Below, piece after piece: positions 24,142 to 31,230 of a DNA stretch of 64,000 bases (positions are counted from its first letter, which is position 1; each line of letters opens with the position of its first letter). The DNA comes from Streptomyces bottropensis ATCC 25435 (GTDB lineage Bacteria > Actinomycetota > Actinomycetes > Streptomycetales > Streptomycetaceae): contig NZ_KB911581.1 in the NCBI RefSeq assembly GCF_000383595.1, positions 4,806,496-4,870,495 on the forward strand. Direction: 5' to 3'. The notes beneath the pieces were generated by a model, which was given only the letters and a program-made list of their open reading frames with translations, did not search any database and was not told the origin of the DNA. The translations under genes and the position numbers were made by a program.

Positions 24142-24174
24142 CGCGGGGCGGCGAGTCACTCTCGCCGCCCCGCG
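24142..24174. terminator. Strong hairpin terminator after the protease unit
   Basis: A 14-bp perfect stem (left arm CGCGGGGCGGCGAG, 24142-24155) around the loop TCACT. There is no T-run, as usual in streptomycetes. It lies 35 bases after the small exported protein gene. Confidence 0.85.
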
Positions 24175-24375
24175 ATCCTGTACGGACAGGCGCCGTGCCC
24201 GGGCCGTGCGCCGGGCGCGCCCCGGACCACCAGGGTGCCTTCCGCCGGACGGCCACGTACCACCGTGGACGACGCTCGACCGCCTGAAGACGACCAGAGT
24301 GCTGCGGCGGGCGAGTTCCTCGGCCGGTGGACAGACCCCAACCCCAGAGCCCAACCCCGGCTAGCGTTGGCCCAC

Positions 24376-25287
24376 ATGACAGTGACGGAGTTGGACATCA
24401 CCGAGGACCTGATCCGGGATCTGCTGCGCGAGCAGTACCCCGATCTGGCGGATCTGCCCCTGAAGCTCGGAGCGCGTGGCTGGGACAACCAGGTGTGGAG
24501 GCTCGGCGACGACCTCGCCGTCCGATTGCCCTGGGCGACGGAGTCCGCGGACGCGCTCCTGTACAAGGAACACATGTGGCTGCCGACCCTCGCTCCGCAC
24601 CTTCCTCTGCCAACTCCCGTGCCACAGCACCTCGGTGAGCCCTCCGAACGGTTTCCCCGGCCCTGGCTCGTCACCACCTGAGTGCCCGGCGAACCCGCCG
24701 ACCACGCCCCCGCCACGCGCACCGAGGAGGCGGCCGTCACCCTGGCCCACTTCCTCACCGCCCTCCACCGCCCCGCCCCCGACGGAGCGCCCACCGGCCG
24801 GGACCGCGGTGGTTCACTCGCCGACACCGCCGACCGCCTCACCCAAGGGCTCACCTCGGCCACCGAGTTGGGGCTCATCCGTGACCCGGAGGCCGTCCGC
24901 GCGGTCTGGGAGGACGCCGCGGCCGCACCCGAATGGACCGGCCCGAGACTCTGGCTCCACGGTGATCTGCACCCGGCCAACATCGTGACCAGGAACGGCA
25001 CCTTCTGCGGCGTGATCGACTTCGGCGATCTCTTCGCCGGCGACCCGGCCTGCGACCTCTCCGGCGCCTGGAGCCTGCTGCCGGACGGCGCCGTCGACCT
25101 CTTCCACGAGACCTACCAGCCGAACCCGGACCCCGCGACCCTGCGCCGCGCTCGCGGCTGGGCGGTCCTGCGCGCCCTCGGCGGCATCCATATCGGACAC
25201 GCCGGCCTCCACGGTCGTCCCGGCGGCAAGGCCACCTGGGGCCCACCCGCCCATGCCGCGCTGCGACGCCTCACGGCATCGGCCTGA
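24376..25287 (+). pseudogene. Aminoglycoside phosphotransferase-family gene with in-frame stop
   Basis: One reading frame from ATG 24376 encodes a complete APH-like protein of about 303 residues, interrupted by a single TGA at 24679-24681. The N-terminal lobe shows LKLGARGWDNQVWRLGDDLA and ends PRPWLVTT; the frame then resumes with VPGEPADHAP. In the family this junction reads P-W-x-x-x-x-W-V-P-G-E-P, so TGA replaced a TGG tryptophan codon. The C-terminal lobe keeps the Brenner motif LWLHGDLHPANIV and the metal-binding GVIDFGDLFAGDPACDL. Everything else is intact, so the lesion is recent, a sequencing error or, unlikely, read-through. GTG 24682 could reinitiate a C-terminal fragment. Confidence 0.88.
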
Positions 25288-25417
25288 GCCGGCGCGTACC
25301 ACCGGCCAACGCAGAGGACACGGACGGCACATGGCGGCGAAGTGCCATGGACAGTCCGATGTCTGTCGCGCCGATACGGGGGCACACGGACCTCACCCAT
25401 ACGAAAGGAACCGCTCC

Positions 25418-25588
25418 ATGCTGGGTATCGCCGCGGCAGTACTGTTCTTCTTCGCCTTCCTGATCAACGCCGCCGAGATCACGACGAACGACGTCTTCTC
25501 CTCCACGAACGTCATGCTCCTCGGCCTGATGCTCCTGGCCCTGCATGTCGCGGGAATCGGGAGTGGCTGGTCCGGCCGCAGACGCTGA
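25418..25588 (+). CDS. Small two-helix membrane protein
   Basis: 56 residues from ATG 25418, preceded by AAAGGAACC. Two hydrophobic helices are visible: AAAVLFFFAFLINAAEI (about 5-21) and VMLLGLMLLALHVAGIG (about 32-48), with a basic C-terminus GWSGRRR facing the cytoplasm. No family is recognised, though such short proteins are common in Streptomyces. It stands alone between the aminoglycoside phosphotransferase relic and another small membrane gene. Confidence 0.6.
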   Translation: MLGIAAAVLFFFAFLINAAEITTNDVFSSTNVMLLGLMLLALHVAGIGSGWSGRRR

Positions 25589-25738
25589 CGGATCGTCGAC
25601 CGGGGTGGGAGCAAGGCGTGACGGCGTCTCGCTCCCACCCCGCCGTCTGCCCGCGCGGATGGTCAGGAGAAGAGGCACCGGAATTTCTTGTGGGCGCGGG
25701 GCCGGTGAATCGGTGAGAGATGGGGGTACACGGGCGGC

Positions 25739-26029
25739 ATGGCACCGACAAATGATCACCTCCTGCCCGTGCGGGCCGTGCGACAGCTGCGCCGGATCCG
25801 CGCCTTCTACGCGACGGCCGTCTGTCTGTGGGCGTCATTGGCGGCTTGGGAGGGGTGGGAGCATCCCGGTAGTCGGCCCATGTGGGTGGCGGTGGTCCTG
25901 CTGGTGGTCTTCAGCGGGCTGTTCTCCGTGACGTCCCTGTGGTTGTGGCGTCATCGGACCGCTGCCGCGGGTGAACCCGCACACCGTTCCGCTCCGAGGA
26001 GGATCGCTCCCGTCCAGAGGACCGCCTGA
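25739..26029 (+). CDS. Small membrane protein
   Basis: 96 residues with two predicted helices: RAFYATAVCLWASLAAWEGW (about 21-40) and WVAVVLLVVFSGLFSVTSLW (about 49-68), flanked by basic segments. No domain is recognised. Start ATG 25739 has only a weak ribosome site (GGGCGGC). Its end faces the DinB-like gene on the other strand with a gap of 36 bases. Confidence 0.6.
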   Translation: MAPTNDHLLPVRAVRQLRRIRAFYATAVCLWASLAAWEGWEHPGSRPMWVAVVLLVVFSGLFSVTSLWLWRHRTAAAGEPAHRSAPRRIAPVQRTA

Positions 26030-26065
26030 GTCACCGAGTCGCTTCGGCGACGAAGGACGAGGTGA

Positions 26066-26716
26066 TCACGGGGCCGGGATCCCAATCCATGACACTCCAG
26101 CGCGCTCGGCCCACACCTTGGCCGCCTCCGGGCGGCCGGTGAGCAGCAGGAGCAGGGCCGCGATCGGACCGCGGACCTCCTGGCCGTCTCCGCGCGTCCA
26201 CTCGATGTCGGTGGCGACGAGCCGGCCCTTGGGCAGGGTCCAGGGGCGGGGCGGCATCCGCATGGTCCACACACGGTCGGCGGCGTCACGGGCGGCGGCC
26301 GGGGGCATCTCCCTCGTTCGGCCGAGCGCCAGCGCGATGTCCTGGCCGTGGACGAGGAGGTCGAGGAGCGGCTCGCGAGGAGAGGTGGTGGGTGCCAGTC
26401 GGCGGGAGCCGACGATCGAGCGGAGATTGCCGACGATCTCGGTCACGGGGAGCGCCGCCTCGCGTACGGCCGAGTCGTGGATGAGGCGGTTCCAGTTCCC
26501 GCGGGCCCGGAGCATCTCTCGTACGACCTGCCCGTACGAGAAGCGCGCCGCGATGGTCAGATGTGCGGCCACGTCCCGCACTCGCCAGTCCCCGCACCGG
26601 GTGCGCGTCTCCCACTCCTCGGGGCTCAGGCTCTCCAACAGGTCGGCCAGGCTCGTCCGTTCCTCGTCGACGATCCGCCAGAGCTCGTCGGTGTCCAGTG
26701 CTGCACCCACGGTCAT
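26066..26716 (-). CDS. DinB/maleylpyruvate isomerase-family protein
   Basis: 216 residues from the ATG at 26716. The pattern DTDELWRIVDEERTSLADL, CGDWRVRDVAAHLTIAARF (with the His typical of the metal site) and LLDLLVHGQDIALALG matches the TIGR03083 family of mycothiol-dependent DinB-like proteins. These act as thiol transferases or isomerases in actinomycetes; the substrate is unknown. It is divergent from a MarR regulator, and the 41-bp operator at 26729-26769 begins 13 bases upstream of its start, so repression by that MarR is very likely. Confidence 0.88.
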   Translation of the reverse strand: MTVGAALDTDELWRIVDEERTSLADLLESLSPEEWETRTRCGDWRVRDVAAHLTIAARFSYGQVVREMLRARGNWNRLIHDSAVREAALPVTEIVGNLRSIVGSRRLAPTTSPREPLLDLLVHGQDIALALGRTREMPPAAARDAADRVWTMRMPPRPWTLPKGRLVATDIEWTRGDGQEVRGPIAALLLLLTGRPEAAKVWAERAGVSWIGIPAP

Positions 26717-26728
26717 CACCCACTCAAG

Positions 26729-26769
26729 TGGTAAGCTTCCCTGACTAAAGTAGTCAGGGAAGCTTACCA
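26729..26769. promoter_or_regulatory. MarR operator: perfect 19-bp inverted repeat
   Basis: TGGTAAGCTTCCCTGACTA, then AAG, then its exact reverse complement (26751-26769). Forty-one bases in an AT-richer island between the divergent DinB-like gene (start 26716) and the marR gene (start 26823). Such a long perfect repeat in a divergent promoter is the classical arrangement for MarR autoregulation and would let one regulator shut both promoters. Confidence 0.93.
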
Positions 26770-26822
26770 ATGTCAAGAAAGAGCGGGCGGGTGTCGACGA
26801 TGCTGCCGGAGGTGAGCCGACG

Positions 26823-27263
26823 ATGGTGACGGCCGACGAGCCCAACACGGGCGTACTTCTGTTCCTGCCGTACCGAGCTCTGGAGAACCGGGTCTTCGCC
26901 GCTCTCGCCGAGGCCGGGTTCGACGACTTCACGCCGGCCCAGGCCCGGGTCATGCAGCGCATCGGCCCCCACGGCACCCGCCTCACCGAGCTGGCCGAGC
27001 AGGCCCAGATCACCAAACAGACCGCGGGCTTCCTCGTCGACCAGCTGGAGAAGGCGGGCTACGTCACCCGCGTCGCCGATCCGACCGACAGGCGGGCCCG
27101 CCTGGTGTGCGGCGCGGCCAAGGCCCGGGCGGCCAAGCGGGTCGCCGACGCGGTGGTCGCCGAGGTGGAGAAGGAGTGGGAGGAGCACCTGGGCAAGCGG
27201 CGGACGAAGCAGCTCCGGGAGGCGTTGCTGCTACTGAGGGAGATCACCGACCCGTGGCGTTAG
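26823..27263 (+). CDS. MarR-family transcriptional regulator
   Basis: 146 residues, the standard length. The winged helix region has LTELAEQAQITKQTAGFLVD (recognition helix) and GYVTRVADPTDRRARLV (wing, with the conserved DxRxxR). A dimerisation helix pair forms the C-terminus (VEKEWEEHLGKRRTKQLREA). ATG 26823 follows GGAGGTGA. It is divergent from the DinB-like gene, with a 41-bp perfect palindrome between them; ligand unknown, thiol-reactive or phenolic compounds are typical for the family. Confidence 0.93.
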   Translation: MVTADEPNTGVLLFLPYRALENRVFAALAEAGFDDFTPAQARVMQRIGPHGTRLTELAEQAQITKQTAGFLVDQLEKAGYVTRVADPTDRRARLVCGAAKARAAKRVADAVVAEVEKEWEEHLGKRRTKQLREALLLLREITDPWR

Positions 27264-27377
27264 GGTCCGTCGCCCGACCGACCTCCGCATGGCGGGGAAA
27301 GGAGGCCCGTCGGGCCGGCACGGCCGCGCGCCGGTCGAGGGACGCGTCGGTCGGTCCGAAGGCGGCAGAATGGTGCG

Positions 27378-28076
27378 ATGGATCATCACTTCGTCGGCAT
27401 CCCGGAGTTGACCGGCGTTCCCCGCGTCGCGGTCGTCATCGACGTCATGCGCGCCTTCACCGTGGCGGCCTGGGCTTTCTCGCGTGGCGTGGAGAAGATC
27501 GTCCTGGCCTCGACGGAGGGCGAGGCGCTCGCCCTGAAGGAAGCCCACCCGGGCTGGCTGGCCTTGAAGGACGGGCCGCCGGCGGAGGGCTTCGACGCGG
27601 TCAACTCGCCCGGCCTGCTCAGGTCACGCGACTTCACCGGGCGCACGCTGGTACAGAAGACGACGGCTGGAACCGTGGGCGCGCTGGCCGTCGCGAACGC
27701 ACCGCTGGTCCTGTGCGCGAGCTTCGCCGTGGCCGGCCCGACCGCACGGTTTCTTCGGGCCAGGGAGGCGGGCCCCGTGACCTTCGTGGTCACCGGCGAC
27801 GGTGGCCGGGCCGACGAGGACCTGGCCTGCGCCGAGTACATCGGCCGACGTATGGCCGGAGGTGATGTCGAGGCGGCTCCCTATCTCTCCCGCGCGAGGA
27901 CGTCTCGTGCCGCGGCGGACCTCGCCGGTGGCCTGCGGAGCGGGTGGCACCCGGACGATGTCGATCTCTGCCTGGAGCTCGACAGGTTTCCGTTCGCCAT
28001 GACCGCCGCTCAGGAAGGGCCGCTGATGGTGCTCCGACCCGTCGCGGTCCCCGCTGTCGTGCCCGACGCCCGCTGA
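27378..28076 (+). CDS. ComB-like 2-phosphosulfolactate phosphatase family protein
   Basis: 232 residues. VAVVIDVMRAFTVAAWAFSR and VQKTTAGTVGALAVANAP are the conserved Asp-containing and TTxGT motifs of the ComB family. In methanogens ComB removes phosphate from 2-phosphosulfolactate in coenzyme M synthesis. Streptomycetes do not make coenzyme M, so the substrate here must differ, and the annotation should be read as a fold assignment. ATG 27378 begins the conserved region. The gene stands alone. Confidence 0.8.
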   Translation: MDHHFVGIPELTGVPRVAVVIDVMRAFTVAAWAFSRGVEKIVLASTEGEALALKEAHPGWLALKDGPPAEGFDAVNSPGLLRSRDFTGRTLVQKTTAGTVGALAVANAPLVLCASFAVAGPTARFLRAREAGPVTFVVTGDGGRADEDLACAEYIGRRMAGGDVEAAPYLSRARTSRAAADLAGGLRSGWHPDDVDLCLELDRFPFAMTAAQEGPLMVLRPVAVPAVVPDAR

Positions 28077-28240
28077 CTTGCCGGAACTTCGTCACTGCGA
28101 GGCCGGTGACGCGCGTCGTCCGATCCGGGTGAGGCCCGCCGTCCGCACCGGCCGTCAGGGTCCTCTGCGGAGCGCGTGGCGCGGACGGGGACGGGGGCCG
28201 CGTGCGAGACGGGAGCAGACGGCGGGCGACAGCGCGACGG

Positions 28241-28468
28241 TCACGGGAGCCGATAGACGGCTTCTCCCGGGTCCGGTCGCACGATGACCCTGTCCTCGGC
28301 CAAGGCTCGGAGATGGGTGCGGGCCGCCTTCCCCGCGGCCTCGTGGTCCTTCGGCTCGTGCCCGGCGACCCGCAGAGCCAGCACGGCGCGCTGCGTGTCC
28401 CACGTGCCCCCCAGGGCCTGAATCACCGCAGCGAGCGCCTGCTTGTGCGTCAGCGACGTATCGGTCAT
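28241..28468 (-). CDS. Small hypothetical protein
   Basis: 75 residues from ATG 28468, chosen because GGGGAGGATG lies directly before it. The sequence (LTHKQALAAVIQALGGTWDT and later KAARTHLRALAEDRVIVRP) looks like a small winged-helix-type fold, but I do not recognise the family. It is divergent from the toxin-antitoxin-like pair, about 100 bases away. Confidence 0.6.
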   Translation of the reverse strand: MTDTSLTHKQALAAVIQALGGTWDTQRAVLALRVAGHEPKDHEAAGKAARTHLRALAEDRVIVRPDPGEAVYRLP

Positions 28469-28550
28469 CGCATCCTCCCCCATCAGAATCCGCCACAGCA
28501 TGCCACGCGCTGCCGCCCTCCCGGATCTGCCGCCTTCCCGGCCGCATCGC

Positions 28551-28566
28551 GGTAACAGCTGTTACC
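28551..28566. promoter_or_regulatory. Palindromic operator GGTAACAGCTGTTACC in front of the antitoxin gene
   Basis: A perfect 16-bp palindrome ends eight bases before the ATG at 28575. A second, smaller repeat, CATGC-TG-GCATG (28566-28577), spans the start codon itself. No Shine-Dalgarno sequence fits between them. The arrangement suggests tight autoregulation by the encoded protein and possibly a leaderless mRNA. Confidence 0.75.
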
Positions 28567-28574
28567 ATGCTGGC

Positions 28575-28814
28575 ATGGCGAAGAAGCAGTTGGGCGCGCG
28601 CGTGGATGAGGATGTGGCGGATCTCGCGAAGCGGCGTGCCGCGGACCTGGGGTTGAGCATCGGGGACTACCTCGCCCGGCTGGTGCAGGAAGACGCCAGC
28701 GGTCTGCGGGCCCGTGGGGTGGAGGCGGCCGCCCGCTTCCTGGCCGAACACCAGGCGGTCTTCGACGAGGCCGAGGACGCGCAGCAGACGCCTCGGGGAG
28801 CGCGCGCCGCCTGA
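28575..28814 (+). CDS. Antitoxin-like protein (putative DNA-binding)
   Basis: 79 residues. The N-terminal part, MAKKQLGARVDEDVADLAKR and the following LGLSIGDYLARLVQED, has the pattern of a ribbon-helix-helix protein: a basic strand, then two helices. The C-terminal tail (AARFLAEHQAVFDEAEDA) would cover the partner toxin. Its stop overlaps the next ATG (TGATG), and a perfect palindrome lies just upstream. This is the classic layout of an autoregulated antitoxin. The start has no ribosome site, so translation may be leaderless. Confidence 0.75.
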   Translation: MAKKQLGARVDEDVADLAKRRAADLGLSIGDYLARLVQEDASGLRARGVEAAARFLAEHQAVFDEAEDAQQTPRGARAA

Positions 28815-29191
28815 TGGACCTGCATATCGACGTCCCCTGGATTCTGCAGGTCGCCGAGGCCGCCGGGGCGAACGATCCGGCGCCTGACGACTACGGCGTC
28901 CCGATCTCGGCGGTGGCGCGCCACCGGGCCGAGCTGTTCGAGCAGCCCGTCTATGACGGCCGCTACGCCAAGGCCGCCGCTCTGGTGCACACGCTCGGCC
29001 GGTGCCGCTGGCTGGAGCGTTCGAACATGGCTGTCGCCGCCGCCACCGGCGTCATGTACCTCGAAGCGGCCGGGACGACCGTCAAGCCGACCCGCGAGGA
29101 TGCCGTCGCCCTCAAGGATCTGCTCCTCGACCCCGCCTGTACGGCCGGGAAGATCGCCGCCCTGCTGCGAACCTGGCCCACCGCCACCTGA
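28814..29191 (+). CDS. Fic/Doc-like toxin with degenerate catalytic motif
   Basis: 125 residues, the length of Doc toxins. Homology is seen in the all-helical core, with DYGVPISAVARHRAELFEQP and ALVHTLGRCRWLERSNMAVA followed by ATGVMYLEAAG. In Doc/Fic proteins the position of GRCRWLERSNM carries the HxFx(D/N)GNKR motif; here the catalytic His, the Gly-Asn and the Lys-Arg are all absent. The protein therefore probably cannot transfer AMP or phosphate by the known mechanism. It overlaps the antitoxin-like gene by one base (TGATG). The family assignment rests on overall pattern, size and gene order. Confidence 0.7.
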   Translation: MDLHIDVPWILQVAEAAGANDPAPDDYGVPISAVARHRAELFEQPVYDGRYAKAAALVHTLGRCRWLERSNMAVAAATGVMYLEAAGTTVKPTREDAVALKDLLLDPACTAGKIAALLRTWPTAT

Positions 29192-29256
29192 CACGGCGGC
29201 GACGGCGTAGCCGCTCTGCCTGCGCCTACCGCGCCGCCGGGTGCGGGAAGCAGCCG

Positions 29257-29286
29257 ACGGACCCCCGCGGGTCGGCGGGGGTCCGT
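29257..29286. terminator. Bidirectional hairpin terminator
   Basis: A perfect 12-bp stem (ACGGACCCCCGC and its complement) around GGGTCG, lying between the convergent ends of the Fic/Doc-like gene (29191) and the CsbD gene (29304). It would terminate both. Confidence 0.85.
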
Positions 29287-29303
29287 CCAGGGGGTGTCGT
29301 TCG

Positions 29304-29477
29304 TCAGTGCCGGAAGACGTCCTTCGCCTTCTCCTTGGCCTGGCGGGCGTCGCCTTTCGCCTGGCCGCCGCGGCCTTCGGTCTCCATCTTCTCGTTGCCC
29401 AGGGCGCGGCCCGTCGCTTCCTTGGCCTTGCCCTTGACCTCTTCCTTCTTCGCCTTGGCCTTCTGGTCTCGTGCCAC
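29304..29477 (-). CDS. CsbD-family stress protein
   Basis: 57 residues from the GTG at 29477, preceded by GGAG at the right distance. The sequence is Lys/Ala/Glu rich and opens ARDQKAKAKKEEVKGKAKE, then GRALGNEKMETEGRGGQAKG, with a C-terminus DVFRH. This is the small helical CsbD fold; in other bacteria csbD is under general stress sigma control. Function unknown. It is convergent with the toxin-like gene, with a shared terminator between. Confidence 0.85.
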   Translation of the reverse strand: MARDQKAKAKKEEVKGKAKEATGRALGNEKMETEGRGGQAKGDARQAKEKAKDVFRH

Positions 29478-29530
29478 CGTTCATCACTCCCTGACAGCTC
29501 GGACCTCGGTGTCACTGCGGCAAGTAGCCC

Positions 29531-29881
29531 TCAGCGGGGCACCCAAACACGGCTCGGCGCGAGCACGGTTCCCGAAGCCCCGATGCGGACCGCGAACAGG
29601 GAGTCGCCGCCCAGCTCGAAGCAGTCGTCGCCGGGGCCGACACGAACGTCCCTCACGAGGTCGCCGGCCGGCTGAAGGAGGTCATGGAGACCACCGGGGA
29701 GACGGCCCAGGAAGGGGTGCCGGTCGCGGGTACCCGGGCCGGCCGATCGGGGCCGGACGGCATCCCGGGCCCGAACGGCCGATCGAGGTGCCGGGGCAGC
29801 CGCGGCGGCCGGACCCCGGTGAGCGGCGACTTCCTGGCCCGGCGGGCCTCGCCGTGCGGGCGCCGACGGTCTGACCCATAG
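29531..29881 (+). pseudogene. Possible gene remnant without a start codon
   Basis: This frame is open from the TAG at 29525 to a stop just before 29884 and has a protein-like middle (REQGVAAQLEAVVAGADTNV and HEVAGRLKEVMETTGETAQ), but the first ATG (29684) comes only inside that segment and no GTG or TTG precedes it. The tail is Arg/Gly/Pro-rich and not protein-like. It may be the scar of a decayed gene, or chance. Low confidence. Confidence 0.25.
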
Positions 29882-29907
29882 CTGTGACGTGGCTCACACC
29901 AATGACC

Positions 29908-29934
29908 TGTCACGTCCGGCGCGGGTCGCCTGTC
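29908..29934 (+). promoter_or_regulatory. Candidate ECF41-type promoter
   Basis: TGTCACG (29908-29914) is followed after 16 bases by TGTC (29931-29934). ECF41 promoters are described as TGTCACA with a CGTC -10 box at this spacing, so this is one mismatch in each element. It lies 50 bases upstream of the flavoprotein that is paired with the ECF41 sigma gene downstream, where such a promoter is expected. Confidence 0.5.
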
Positions 29935-29984
29935 CCATGGGCGTCACCGGCACCGAAGCCGGTGCCCGACCTTGGGAGACCGAG

Positions 29985-31163
29985 ATGAGCAAGGGCCATC
30001 ACATCGTCGTCCTCGGCGCCGGCTACACGGGCATGTTCAGCGCCATCCGGCTGGCCCGCCGCACCCGCCGGGCCGGGGTGAAGATCACCCTGGTCAATCC
30101 GTCGAGCCGGTTCGTCGAGCGGCTGCGGATGCACCAGATCGCCGCCGGGCAGGAACTGGCCGAGCATCGGATCCCCGACCTGCTCGCCGGGACCGGCGTC
30201 TCGTTCGTCCAGGGCACGGTCACCGCCATCGCCCCCGAGGCCCGGCGGATCACCCTCGACGGCGCCGAGACCCTCGGATACGACACGCTCGTCTACGCGC
30301 TGGGCAGCTCCACCGACACCGGCACGGTCCCGGGCGTCGACACCCACGCCTTCACCCTCAACAACCCGGAGATCGCCGGCCGGTTCGCCGCACGCCTCAC
30401 CGAGGTCGCCGCCTCCGCCGGCACGGTCACCGTCTGCGGCGGCGGCCTGACCGGCATCGAGGCCGCCACCGAGATCGCCGAGAGCCACCCCGGCCTGCAC
30501 GTCACGCTGATCAGCCTCGACGAGCCCGGCGGCATGATGGGCGCCAAGGCCCGCGCCTACCTGTACAGCGCCCTGGACCGCCTCGGCGTCACCTTGGAGA
30601 CCGGCGCCCGGGTGACCAAGGTGCTCCCCGACGCCGTAGGGCTGGACGACGGCCGGCTCGTCCGCTCCGACGCCTGTCTGTGGACCACCGGCGTCAAGGT
30701 GCCGGCGCTCGCCGCCGACGCCGGGATCGCCACGGACGACCGCGGCCTCGTCCTCGTCGACGCCACCCTGCGGTCGGTGTCCCACCCGGAGATCCACGCC
30801 ATCGGCGACGCGGCCGCCGTACGCCTGGCCTGGGGGCAGCTCCACGGCACCTGCCAGAGCGGTCTGCCCACCGCCCAGTACACCGCCGACACCATCGCAC
30901 GGCTGGTGCGCGGCCGGGCCGTCAAGCCGTTCCGCTTCGGCTACTTCCACCAGCCGGTCAGCCTCGGCCGCCGCGACGCGGTCATCCAGTTCACCAAGGC
31001 CGACGAGACACCGCGCCGCATCCACCTCACAGGCCGCGGCGCCGTCGCCTACAAGGAGATGGTCAGCGGCAGCCCGCTCACGACGTACCGGCTGAGCAAG
31101 CGCATGAACGTCACCACCGTCGTCTCCAGGGGCGGCCGCGCCACCCGCGACCCCGCGGTATGA
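29985..31163 (+). CDS. NAD(P)/FAD-dependent oxidoreductase (NDH-2-like)
   Basis: 392 residues from ATG 29985 after GGGAGACC. The N-terminal FAD site is HHIVVLGAGYTGMFSAIRLA, the second dinucleotide site is TVTVCGGGLTGIEAATEIAE, and the FAD-closing motif is HPEIHAIGDAAAVRL. The layout is that of type II NADH dehydrogenases and related pyridine nucleotide-disulfide family flavoproteins; no C-terminal membrane helix is obvious, so the electron acceptor is uncertain. The ECF41 sigma gene follows after 67 bases. ECF41 factors are typically genomically linked to oxidoreductases or carboxymuconolactone decarboxylases and control them. Confidence 0.88.
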   Translation: MSKGHHIVVLGAGYTGMFSAIRLARRTRRAGVKITLVNPSSRFVERLRMHQIAAGQELAEHRIPDLLAGTGVSFVQGTVTAIAPEARRITLDGAETLGYDTLVYALGSSTDTGTVPGVDTHAFTLNNPEIAGRFAARLTEVAASAGTVTVCGGGLTGIEAATEIAESHPGLHVTLISLDEPGGMMGAKARAYLYSALDRLGVTLETGARVTKVLPDAVGLDDGRLVRSDACLWTTGVKVPALAADAGIATDDRGLVLVDATLRSVSHPEIHAIGDAAAVRLAWGQLHGTCQSGLPTAQYTADTIARLVRGRAVKPFRFGYFHQPVSLGRRDAVIQFTKADETPRRIHLTGRGAVAYKEMVSGSPLTTYRLSKRMNVTTVVSRGGRATRDPAV

Positions 31164-31230
31164 CGGGCCCGGCCGCCGGCGCCGTGGTCGTGGCCTTGCG
31201 ACCGGATCATGGCGCTGGCAGCATGCACGG

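Noticed and set aside
29241..29675. Plus-strand ORF across the CsbD gene.
   Set aside because: It is antisense to a clear csbD on the minus strand and has a shadow-like composition.
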